Source: Chrysomallon squamiferum
Lineage: Eukaryota; Mollusca; Gastropoda; Neomphalida; Peltospiridae
Reading direction: 5' to 3'
Assembly: GCA_012295275.1 (NCBI GenBank)
Contig: CM022669.1
Location: 11,822,980-11,886,979, forward strand
Length of the DNA stretch: 64,000 nt
Below are positions 25,882 to 38,800 of this stretch, one piece after another. Position numbers and translations under genes: made by a program. Below the pieces are notes generated by a model, which did no database searches, was not told the DNA's origin, and saw nothing but the letters and a program-made list of their open reading frames with translations. Positions within the stretch are counted from its first letter, which is position 1; every line of letters starts with the position of its first letter.

Positions 25882-26390
25882 ATAATAAAATTAATTATAT
25901 TAAAAAATAAATTTACATGAGATTGGGGGGTTGCCCTTCTGTTAAGTACTTGTACATCAAATAATGTTAATTCAGTAATTTTGATAATTTAGAATTGTCA
26001 GGAATTGTCTGCAGGTTTTGATACTAAATTACTTTTTATTTTTAAAATTAAAAGTAGATATTTTTTAAATGTTTTTATTTGATCCTAATAATTGGGGTTG
26101 AAAATAATTTAAACTTTGTTTGCTAATTATTACTTTCTTTTTTAGTTTTTTTTAATTTTATAAAAGACTAAGGTTTATTAATAATAACAGTATTTTTTAG
26201 GTTTTTTTAAAGAAAATTTGTTCATTAATTTTCTCTCATTAACAATATAGAAATATACATTTATCTGAAAGAGAAAAAAAAACGAAAATATATAAATTGG
26301 TTTTTCCTAGAAGAATTATTGAAATGAGAAAAAAACCCATTTCATTGTTTCTCTTTTTCTTCCATTAACAATAATTGATTTTTAGAAAAC

Positions 26391-26426
<36 letters not shown>

Positions 26427-29400
26427 GTAAATCGGTCAAATTCATGAATTATCTGTGTTAATAGTACCTTTGTTGGCCATTTATGATAAAAATCATAAAT
26501 TCTGAATATTGCTGATAACCAAAGAAGTTCCGTTGACAGGCACTGATGGATTTGCGAGTGCCTGAGGCAGTGGGAGGTGACCCACGTGCCTCAACCATTC
26601 CCAGATTAAATCTCTGAACATCACTGATCACAAAGGAATAAAGGACAGGGCAGATCTAATTTTAGAAGTGAACCAGGTTTAATCTCCTTGTCTGCAGGTT
26701 CTTTGTAAGGCAGATTAGAACCAGGAAATGATAACCGGCTTTTGGTGTTGCTTGGCAGACAGTTAGATTATATTGTAATAATCATTACCTGTTGGGTTGT
26801 TGTTTTTTTGTTGTTCGTGTGTGCGTGCGTGTGTGCATGCATGCGTGCGCATTCTAATAATTTTATAATTCTTGGTGTTAGTGTATTGAAACAGGTAGAA
26901 TAATTTTTACCCCCAAGTCAAGATTTTGACTATGTCTAAATTGGTTTCTTGCCAGTACTACAGATATATACTTTATACTAAAGTCTTTTGACTGATTTAT
27001 TTGTGAAACACTTGGTAGTCTTATTCATAAGATGCCAATTTAATTTTTCCTATTGTATTTGCATTCTTCCTGTATTCACATAGCCAATATAGATTTTTTT
27101 TTTTTTTAAATAATTTGTATATAGAATGGATCTTTAAGAAAATATTTGTATTGAATTTAGCTTACAAAATAGATGGAATTTACTCATCCTCCAGCTTTTG
27201 TTAGGAGTTTTGTGTTTTGTGTTTTATTCCAAACTGTGTGTATAGCTTTCTGTTCTCTCATTTCTATGACAAGTAGGAGGCCATTACTGAATCTTTATAA
27301 ACTCTGTCTCTGTTAATGCTGATGGATTCTGTTTCATTGTTTTAATGGTCTGAATTGCCAGCATACAATATGTTCACTCAAGAGATTCATCTTTCCAGCA
27401 AGGCATAAAAGCACTTTGTTTTCCCATGTTGGCTGAAAGGACAGTATTGCTTTGATAACTCCTGTCGATTTTGTATGGGAACAAACATAATGAACCAATC
27501 CTATAAATAATTGTTTGCATTGCCTTCAGGTACTGGACCATGTCAGAATATTGAAAATTACCCAAAGTAGATGTTTGAATGGAAAATGCTTCAGGCATTT
27601 TAATTGTATCTTTAAGAGAACCTGTTTCTGCTTTGAGATTATCAGGTTTTAAAAGCGAATGGATTGCAAAATCATTAAACTATACCTTGAGCACACTTGC
27701 AGAAATGTTCCATTGTATTTTATTCATTATTTATTTATTATTTTAATATTTAAAAAAAATGTCTTTCTTTTTATTATTATTATTATTATTAAGTGTTAAT
27801 GTTTTAGATATTTCAGTTATTCTTTAATTTAATTTCTTTTTATATTTTCCCTGTAGTTTCTGTTTAAATTTTAAAGTTTTACTCCCCAAAAAATGTCTTT
27901 CTTTATTATTATTATTATTATTAAGTGTTAATGTTTTAGATATTTCAGTTATTCTTTAATTTAATTTCTTTTTATATTTTCCCTGTAGTTTCTGTTTAAA
28001 TTTTAAAGTTTTACTCCCCAAAAAATGTTCTGTTTTTATTACTGATTTATTGTTTCATTGAAATCCCAAAGCATATACATTCTCCAGCTCAATTTGTCTA
28101 ATGTTGTGGTTTACAAATGATGTCTACCATTTTGTGTTTACTTAAACTGTAAGTGAAAATTAGAATAGTTAAAATATCTATTTTCTGACTTAAACTGTTG
28201 CCTTGTTTAATTCATACTTGCAATTAAATTGACAGCTGATCAGTGGTGAGAAAGGTTTTCATTCTGTTGAATTTTGAAAAAAGAAAAAAATTACTATGGA
28301 TTTTGATGTGTGTGGGGGATGTTCTTCTCACACACCATTTATTATGCTACTCATATTTCAATGGATATTGCATCAATAATAAAATATTGTGACCAGTCAT
28401 CATTTGCCATGAATAACTAGAAGGTTAAAATGTGCCAACATCATTGTTTCCATGGAAATAAGACAGGTGCTGAAGTACCCACCAGGGGAAGGGAATGTAT
28501 TATTCATATGTATGTGTTGCCGAGTGGTGGCATGGGTTTGGGTTAATTGGCAGACAGGTAATGATTGCAGGGAATTGATTTTGCTCAGGTGAACACCGCT
28601 GAATAGTAAATTGTAGGGGAAATTATGGGAAGTGAATAGGTGCATTTTAGTTAATCAATTAGAAATCTAATCTTGCTTTTCGGTATGAATAATGTGTGAT
28701 TTGTGCCAATTGAAATTTGAAGTGAAATGAAAACGCAAGACTGGGAAATTGATTGGCTGGATGTAATCAGGCGATGTAAATGTTTAATACGAACCTGCGA
28801 CACAAATCAATGAATTATTGATTGGGCTGGCACATTTAACAACAGGGCAGGTATTCCAGCTGTGCTATTGGGCAGGTGTACGTAAATCAGGTACGACAAC
28901 GTACACCTCATTTAAACACGGTGCCACCATTTAACACACAATAGGTATGTATCGTCTACCTGTAAAATTCATGTCTGAGCATCCATATATTATAAATATA
29001 GCGTTTTTAATGTGCTGGGGAAAGTTCTTTTTAATTATTCTTTTATTTGACTTTGTCGTGACCTTTAAATTACACATTCTGCTGAAATTCTTAAATAAGA
29101 GTATTTCATGTTAATGCATTTTTTTTAATGTATTTTGTGTGCAAAAAAAATTGGCATTATTATTGTGATAATTATCTTTACTTTTTATTTTGATTATTTG
29201 CTGTAATATTTACATTCCTTTATCGGAAAAGATAATAGGTTAAGCCATGAGTCATGAAAAAATCAATTATTCTTTTTTTTTTTTTTTTTTCCTTCCTTCT
29301 CTGTATCTTGTTATTGGAAGTTCATGTTACATTTACAAAGAAATATGAACATATTTTTAGATCACATAATTGTCAAAAAAAAAAAAAAAAAAATGTCCCT

Positions 29401-32400
29401 GTAACTCACAATTAGTAGCAATGGCTGTCAAAATGACATCTGCAGTTTCACAATAAATGATTCATATTTCTTTATACTGAACATACTTGATATAATTAAG
29501 TTTGAGCTATGGAATAAGATAGTTACTTATACTTTTTATCATTTTAATACATATTGAAATCCAATTTCTTTTCTTTTCTTTCATTTAGTGCAGCAAATTT
29601 GAAAATCTTTACTCAGTTTGATACAGTAAGAGCTAGGTGTTAATGGTCTTAATATGTGTGTGTGTATATTTATATATATTTTTTTTAAATTTAATTTTTT
29701 TTTTTTTTAATTTTCTCTTTTCCCAGTGCTGTCTGTAGCTGAATTATTAATCAGAGATGCCATAAAGCCTATATAACAATGCTTGTTACAAGTTCTTGTT
29801 GATCTTGCATATTTAATTTTAAAAATACCCCCAAAAAACAAATAGATTACAGGGGTTATTGGGTTTATTTATCTACTTAACAGTCTATTACATTTGTTAT
29901 TCCTGATGTAATATGTAATACCCATTGTTTTGGTCACACAACAGCAGGTTATTAAGAGTTTAACATAAACACTGAAAATACAAACTGTTTATTCTGTAAA
30001 TATTGTATTAATTTTAATTTAAAAAAAAAAAAAAAAAAAAAACCACTGCTGTAAAAAATAACTTGTTTTTGTTTCCTTAGTTTTCTATAATCATTATTTT
30101 ATTTTTTTTTTTTTTTAAATGATTTAAAAATTGTAAAAATATTGCCTGATTAATAAATATTTCTTGGAAATGAATATTTTATTATCCTTCACTAATGTGA
30201 AGTATTCCTTTGAGGTTTGTTATTAACTAGTGTCTGCAAATATTTCCTGTTTTATCTTCATCATAATGATTCTGCATGTTTTGTGTCATGAAAATGAAAT
30301 AAACAGCCAGCAGGTTACTGCTTTGTTGAGAAATCGATGTCGGTTCCTCTTGAATTGCTGTGCATTCAGGCTGTTTTCACATACCTGCTCAAAGGAAATC
30401 CATAGCTGAATCATTAATATAACCTTACCATGGTGATAAAGAGAAGAAAAAAAGTAAAACAACAACAACAAAAAAACAATTTCTTTTCTTCTTCTTTTTA
30501 TTATTATTATTATTTTTTTTTTAAATGCACATATAATTACCTTTATTGGAAAAAGAACAAAGAAATTATTTTGTTATTTCATTGATTAGACTGAATTAAA
30601 AAAAAATTGTATCAATTTTATTTTTTTTTTTTTTTTTTTTTTTTCATCTTTTCTTTACCAGAAATGATTTTATTTTAGTTGTAACTGTTTTTTAAATTTG
30701 ATAAGTTGACTTGTTCAGATGTTGCTGCTTAATTTTTTAATTTAATATTGATTATGTGCTTCCTTTTTCTTTTTTTATCTGTTACTTCTTTCTTTCATTT
30801 ATCTTCTTCATTTTTTTCTTTTATATTTAAAGAAAAAAAGAAAGAAGATATAATTAGAAAGAAAATTGATTTGAAGAATATCAAAAATGTATAATCCAGC
30901 AGTTATGTTACTTCCTCTGATTTTAAACACGTTAACTTGCTGTTACCTACCTGAAAACTGTTAATTATTCAGTTTCATGCCTTCAGGATTTCGTTTCTTT
31001 TCTTTCTTCTTTTTTTTTGTTTTCATTATATTAACAAAAACATTAAATTCTTACAAGTTAATTTTGATCTCAAAATACATTTAAAAATTACTGTATGGAG
31101 ATTGAAATAATTTTTTATCTGCATTTGTTTTAGCATTTCATAGGACTATGTAAATTGTATAATAATTTTTTTTTAAAGTGGTAAATTTAAGAAAAAAACA
31201 ATAGAAAACAGCAAGATATAAATAAATAAATAAGTGTATAAGGGTCACTAATTGATAAACATCTGGAATGCATGCATAAAACAAAATACAAACAATAATA
31301 ATAATAATCAATGGCATTTATAAATAATGACTTGAAGATTATGTTTCAAGTACTGAATTTATCAGCTGTCAATTTTCCACAAGATAATTTTCATATTAAT
31401 TTAGGAACAAAAAGCATGGTCCTTTTATTTTTGTGACAGCTGAATATGGCCTCGTTAGTGCTGTTAGTTGCAGTGTTATGAATGACTTCCTGCCTCAGCT
31501 ATATTCTTAATTTTATGTTTTCTGGCGCCAGTGAGTTGGCTGTTGCTGGAAATCGATGCCAGTCATATAATGGCTTCTCTGTGATTGACCCATCATGTGG
31601 AGATGAAGCCAGTGGCTGGGGTAATCTTTGTTAATCTGTGCCATTGTAGGCTGATCCAGTCACCTGGTCAGACAGGCCAAATCACCAATAATGCTAGCCT
31701 CTGATAGTTTTGATTATAGATGCTTCATTTTTTTTTTTTTTTTTTTTTCTTTCACAGTTTTTCTTTTGTTTAAAAATATAACATGAGGCAGTTTCTCAGT
31801 TTACTGATGTTTTTGATTTGTTTGGGGTTTTTAATTAAAATATTGTAATGCTTAAAAATAATTGTAAAACTTTTTTCTCCTGTTAATACTTTGTTGTTGT
31901 TTAATAAATGATTGGTGTGTGTGTGTTTGCGTGTGTGCGTGAGCCAAATCTCTCCCAACTTATTTGTTTTATCTGTTATGTTTTTCATTCTTTTTTAAAA
32001 AGAAAACCCAAGAAACAAACTACATTACCACAGCATATGAGATTTTGAGTTTGTTAAAATTAATAGATTAATATCTGAGAAAATGAACTGTTTGTGGCAG
32101 CAGGTGGTTTAGATGATGCTACAGTAATAAAAATAAATAAATCATTATTCCAATACAGAGTAACTGACAGCTGCTTGTTACATTGTTAATGCTACTATTA
32201 TTTATTCAGTATTTAATTAATTTATTTATTGGTCAATTAAAATACTGGAACAGTTAAATTTTCATTAATTTTAATTTTAAATGTTGTTTTTTTCTTTGTC
32301 TGTGAAGCAGTGTTTCGCCAGAATTCTCAACCAGTGCATTTTGTCCAAGACATTGTTATTGTATTGTGATTATTTGTTACAGAAAATTAATAAAAATTTG

Positions 32401-32752
32401 GTGAAATTCTAATAAGTCTGTTTGTTTTATAGGAAGAATGAAACGCCCTCTTGATGAGCAAGATGAAGATGAAAGCATGATCAAACGACAGAGGGGAGAA
32501 GGTCCAAAGGTGGAACTAAGAATCCTCCTTCAGAGCAAGGTACATGCACATGAATATTTTATGGGTTTTTATTGACTGATAGCATTTTGAAAGTAACTGT
32601 TGTGTTACATGCTAATTTGTCTTTGTTACTGGAAAAGTTAATTAATTAATTAATCATATTGTATTTAATCAGTTTGGCATTTTCCCGCTGTTATTTTAAA
32701 ATGTTGATTCTTTGGGTAGATCTGTTTATTGTTATTACTTAAAATAGATAGC

Positions 32753-32793
<41 letters not shown>

Positions 32794-35770
32794 GTACTGA
32801 GTGAGATGTGATCAATTTGATGTTTTCATACCAAAGTACAAGGACCAGTCCTAAAACATTTTACATACATCATATAAAGGGTTTGAAGAAACTCACATTA
32901 CTATATTTAATATTGATAGTTGTGTTTTTTATACCAGTTTTGCTAAAAGACATTGACACTGATACAAAGCAAAATACACCCACCAATACTGACATGTTTT
33001 TTCACATATAAATAGGTTTTGCTGACAGCAGCTAACCTTACATTGTATTGATGTTTTCATTTTGTTTTATTGAAATACTATCTCGCTGATGTTTTCCTGG
33101 ATGACGATCATTTTCTTGTGACTAACTATCATTCATGAAACAATGAAAACAGATTTATTTTGAAATAAAAATGCAAACAAATGTAAAGTTAATTTTCATC
33201 TCGGTATACGTAATTTAATAATTTTATACAGAATGCCTGTAAGAGGTTTTTTGTTTTCGAGCTTCAGTGATACTCAAGACATTGAAATTGGAAGCTTCTT
33301 GTTAATGCTGATAAATGTGGCTTCGTTCTTTCTCCTGTGTGTTCTAATTTTTCAAATTAATATTTCATAATCCCAACTTGTTATTAATAGTACAATGAAG
33401 TTCATTATTAATGTATATGGTTATCAGTCATTGTTTACTTTAACCACAGTTGCATTCGGTTGTTCACATTTAATTACTTGACCTTTCTACTTAATTTAAA
33501 ATATTGAAAATTTTAATTTATTATTATTTTTTTGGTAAAAAAAATCATTCATTGTTCAAAGTGACAGATTCCATAAGCATCATCCGAGTTGTAATATATC
33601 ACATTTGGAACAAAACAATGGTAATCACCACAGAGCTTCAGCAGGCTAGAGGAAAACAAAAAAAACAAAAGGGGTAAAAAAAAAAAAAGATTAATGTTTT
33701 GATATTTGCATTGGATCATTCATTGATTCAGTGATTAAAGACTGCAATATTACTTTGCTACATGTAATAGCCACCTGATGATGCCGTGTACATCAGACAC
33801 TTTGACATCAGGGAATAATGGAAAATAATTGGCCTCAAGTTTCCATGGACACCACTAGTAGCAGCACTGGCTATTATTCCTGCAATCTTTTTGAAGATGG
33901 TAGCCTTTTATAAAGCTCATCTTTGGCCTATATGCTTTCACAGAAAGTTTCGTTTCAGTGGTGCTAATGAAAATTATAAGCTGATCACATCACCTTTTAG
34001 CATTCTCACAATGTCCATAATGTTGAGAACCTTACAAACAAATACAAGATCAAATAAAAAAAAATAAAAAAAGTAATTTTACCTGAGCTAGTAATGAAAT
34101 GAAAAAGCTCATTTCAGTGAGGAATTAAAACTTGAATATGGCAAATTGATTTACCTTGGTTAATGGAAAAAAATTGTTCTAAGAAACAGACAGAAGTCTG
34201 GCTTTCTTTGTTGCTGTAATACCAAGTCCATTACTAGCCTGATCTTGAATGAACCTTTATTGAAAATGGCTGCTTAAGACTAGAAAAACGGGCAAAGGGA
34301 TTGTTGTCAAGTACAATTGTTTCCGCTAGATTCTTTCACATATTGATCTAAACTAAAGCAGCAGGAAGTCCAAAATAAGCTGGCACATCAGGCAATACAT
34401 GATTCAGAACTGCTTTTATTCCTGGTTTCCTTTCTACTTGGGGACAAATAATTTAAAAAATCCGTCCAGTTGCAACAAATCTTGTTTTAATTACGGAGCT
34501 TTTCAAATATTCATGATACAGTTCAGAATAAATCATTTCCCATAGTTTAAATTTTGTCTTATCTGGTGTTTGAGTAACATGCCTTTTGTGCATTATTTAG
34601 TAAACAGAACCTTTCTCTTAAGCTTGTTTCGTATTATTAATAAAATAGTATTTTATTGCTTAATTAAAAGAAAAAGAAAAGAACACAGAATAAAAATTAC
34701 AAACACCCACAATTGTCGCATATAGAAATACCTATTTGTTTTTTTACACGACCAATTAAACAATGTTTGTTTTTCTCTTTTATTAGAATGCTGGAGCCAT
34801 TATTGGCAAGGGAGGTAGCAACATCAAACGTTTAAGAAGCGACGTAAGTACACTAACAACTCAGTGGGGGGTTCCTCTAAGCAGCTCTAGTGGGTTGGGG
34901 TGGGTAGTGTAACTTCTCAGAAGAATCGAAACATTACTTTTCCTTCATTGATAATTTGGATTATAGTGATGTAAATATATTTGCTGGTATTGAGAATGCC
35001 AAGTAATGTTTTTATATCATAGATATCCATTATCTTGTCAGATAGGCATTGATTGTTATTAATCAACTGCTGTTCCAGATGTCATTAAATCTTCTTTTAG
35101 TTTTACACATAATGGGGTCCATAGATTAATGAGTTAAATTAATATCTTGTTCATTACCCCAATCAGATTTCAGATGTCATAACATTTTTCTTCTAGTTAA
35201 ATTTGACATCCCATTTATTTACAAGTCCATAAATCTTGAACTTCAGTTAAATTTAAAAGAAAACGTTTCTATAACGAGGTTAATTTATTTTCCATTATTA
35301 CATTTAAATAAAAAAAGAAAAAATAATAATAATAAAAGACAGAAAAAGAAAGTACCTTGTAAATTTTGCATAATTATAATTCTAATAATTCTGCATTGCC
35401 TTTGGTTAATGATATTTGCTTTTGTTTTCCCAGAAGCCTATAGGTAACAAGTTAGCTATGATATTTGTTGCCATGCCCATGTCATTTTTTTTAATGCCAG
35501 AAGATAACTCATGTTGTTGTTATTATCCTTCCAATGATCGCCCCCTCTCTCGCCCAACAAAACAATGGTATTGACCCTGCCCTTGATCTTGGTGAATGTC
35601 CTTGACCCTGGAACGTACGTCTGCCCTCGCCCGCCCACGCCTTCCCATGATGCAGTACAAAGCCAGTGTCACAGTTCCTGATAGCGACGGCCCGGAACGG
35701 TATGCACCCTGTGTTACATTGAATCCTTTTTCCATTTCAATTCAGTGTCCCACTTTTTACTTCAGTGGCA

Positions 35771-35807
<37 letters not shown>

Positions 35808-35812
35808 TAAAA

Positions 35813-35865
<53 letters not shown>

Positions 35866-38800
35866 TGACAAATGTTAGAAAAAGAACTCTTAAATGCTAG
35901 TTCTTAATGAATCCAACTGTGGTCCATAATTTTTCTTGCCATTTTTCATAACCCAAACAGAAGAGTAATAAAAGAAAGTAGAAATGCTTTGGCCAGTAAA
36001 AAAATTAAAAATTAAAAACGTTAATATTTCTTAATGAACAAGCTTTGTTAACAAATTGGCTGCTTCGTTTGTTTTAATTCCAAAAAAAAAAAAAATAATA
36101 AAACATTTAAAAGAAGAAAGAATAATAATTTGAACATTTACTTTATTGTAGGAAGTAATGTTAAAAAAGCTTTTGTCCCCCAAAATGCTACACTTGTGGA
36201 CCATAGTGGTTACATGTTTCAAAAAATTCTTGCTGTTTTCTGTTCCATAGCATCCATAACAACAGGTCTTTCTGTAGAGACTGTTCTTACAAGGATACAT
36301 AATGTTTTGATTTATTTCCATTTTTTTATTTTGTTCAGACTGGAGGTCGGGGCTATTTTAGAGTTCATGCATGTATAGTTTTTGTTTAAAAAGGATCAAT
36401 TTAAAAAAAAAAATTAAATAATTATATTCATTGTTTCATTAATATTTTTTTTCTTATTTTTCATAATCTTTTTAACTTACATTTCTTATTATTTTCTTTT
36501 ATTATTATTATCATTTTCTTATTTCTAAGTGTTATTCTATTATTATTTATTTAATTTAATTTTATTATTATTATTTATTTATTAATATATTAAAAAAAAA
36601 TTATTTGATCGATTAGTAAAGTACAACAAATGGCAGTAAAACATACCACTATTAACACAATTTGCTTTAATTATAATATCTTTATTGTTATTTTATATAC
36701 TTTTTTTTTTTCCTTCTTTTTTTAATTTTTTTTTTTTGTGTCTATGTTTTATGTCCTTAGGTGGGTTAGAACTTGCACTGTTATCCCTGTCATAACTGTT
36801 CCACTCTTCTTTGGGCAAATCTTATTCTGACAGTCTCTAAATATTTTTGAAATAAATCTATTCCAGAGATCTGACATAATACACAATTCAGTAAGGTATT
36901 TGTTTTGAATTCTGAATTTCAAAATAAAATGTTGTCGGGCAGTTCTGAAAGGTATTCAGATGCCTTTGACATGCCAGAAATTGTAGTAAATTAAACTGAT
37001 AGCTCTGGATGCTATGGGAAACCTGTTGATGTTAAGGATGCTTTTGGAAATGTGTTGATATGATTAAGAATGCTGAGGGAGGTTAGAATGGATATTAAGG
37101 CACATGAGTGTAGCAGTGTAATGTTGGTGGTTCTTGCGTATTCTCAGCTAACAATATGCACTCATTTAAACGCTTGGTTCTTACATTTAAATATTAATAT
37201 TTGCTTTTTTTGTGGTTTCTTTGGAGATTTGTTAGAAATTACTTTTTTAAATATCACTGTTGATATAGAAATCAGTAACTTGTAATTTGTTTGCAACGAT
37301 TTGAAATTCTATTTTTAAAAGTTACTTTGTGTTAACAAAATTTTGATTTTGATTTTAAAAAAGTAAATGATTCATTTCACATTTGGTGTAGTGTTTGTTT
37401 AATAAATAAAGATTATAACGCATTCTGTTTAATTTTTGAATTAAGACAGCTTTATTTTGTTTTCCAATTTTATCTTTATCTTTATGTTGTAAACTGTGTC
37501 AGTTACTGGAATATGTTTTGTTTCATTTTATTCAAACAAAAATTTCAGGATTCTGACAATAGCTACAGACCTTGGGACTGTACTTGAAGTTTTGTTGGAG
37601 GTCATTCCTATGTTGGAAGATGTGAGTCTTTAAATAAGAATTATTATTATAATACTAATGATGTATCTACAAAAAGAAAAATATACATAAATAAATAAAT
37701 CAATTAATTAACAGTGTTGCATTATCTGATTGATGTTAACGATAAAATAAGAAATTCTGTTGCTGTTGTGTTTTTTAATTTATCTAAAACTAGTTCTTTC
37801 TCATTGAAACAATAACATCAAACTGTAGGGAAAAGACTGGATTTCAATAAATGTTTAAGTGGAATGGAATGGAAAAAAATTAACATGCTAATCAGAGCAA
37901 GCTGTTGTGAAGCACATCTGCAACAGGCTCGCTTTCTGACAGGTCAGCGGGGGCATGCCCGTCGCAAATGTTTAAATAAAATAGCCTGTATATATATATA
38001 TTTTAGACTAATCCTCAGTCTTACTAGTACTTTTTTCATTTCTATCTTTATAATTATGAAATCAAGGAAATGGAACTGTCTATCATCAGAAAAATCATAG
38101 TCTGTTGGGAGTTTTTAAACAGAGCCTGAAAATAATGATTTGGAAATACCGTGTATATATTTATGTTGTCTGTTCATACCATTCTAAATCTGTGATCAAA
38201 CTTTATTAATTTTTTTTTAAATATAATTTGCTATATATACTTTATCATCTAAATAATTATTATTGTTATCACTTTGTTTAAAAAAGAATTTAAGATTTGT
38301 AAAGCTGTGAATAATTAGAATTATTCTATGTTATTGTAACTTTATTTAACAGTATAAACACAATGATGATCTTGACTTTGAGTGTGAACTGAGGATGCTG
38401 GTGCATCAAAGTCAGGCTGGATGTATAATAGGCCGAGCTGGATTCAAGATAAAGGAACTCAGAGAAGTAAGCAATGCATCTGAAAATGGTTTTCTTTTTA
38501 TTGTTCAAATAATTATTAGATAAATTTAAAAAATAATAATAAAAGTAACATAATTGATATTTTCATATTTAAAATGCTTTTCGTGTATTATAATATCAGT
38601 AGCAAATTTAATCTGGCTGTATATCATTAGTTAGAACATTATTCTTGTTTGTGATGAGTCATATGAGTTGTCCCTCTCACTTTTCCAGCCATGGTGTCCC
38701 AAGACTAACCTTTATAGATTGTAACATTCCTTTTTTTATTTATTTATATTCTTATCAGTGTTTTTCATAAATTATCGTCCATACATAATTAATCGAAACT

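Larger units (their letters stand above)
20038..32432 (+). other. hnRNP K intron between start exon and KH1 exons (12.4 kb)
   Basis: A GTACAT donor and TTTTATAG acceptor bound this intron. There is no additional coding exon that I can support. The intron holds long T or A runs, a 134-base tandem duplication at 27754-28027, and several GC-richer high-complexity islands (about 21150-21480, 23500-23920, 25330-25720, 26520-26765, 28400-28970 and 31420-31710). These stand out from the AT-rich background and are candidate conserved regulatory elements. Confidence 0.7.
32540..34786 (+). other. hnRNP K intron 3
   Basis: This 2.2-kb intron contains an ATT microsatellite at 32755-32793 and a high-complexity stretch at about 33540-34450, described separately. 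The rest is AT-rich and featureless. Confidence 0.85.

Noticed and set aside
35456-35868. Open frames overlapping hnRNP K exon 5
   Set aside because: Only 35656-35699 is coding; the rest is intron read-through and poly-T translation.
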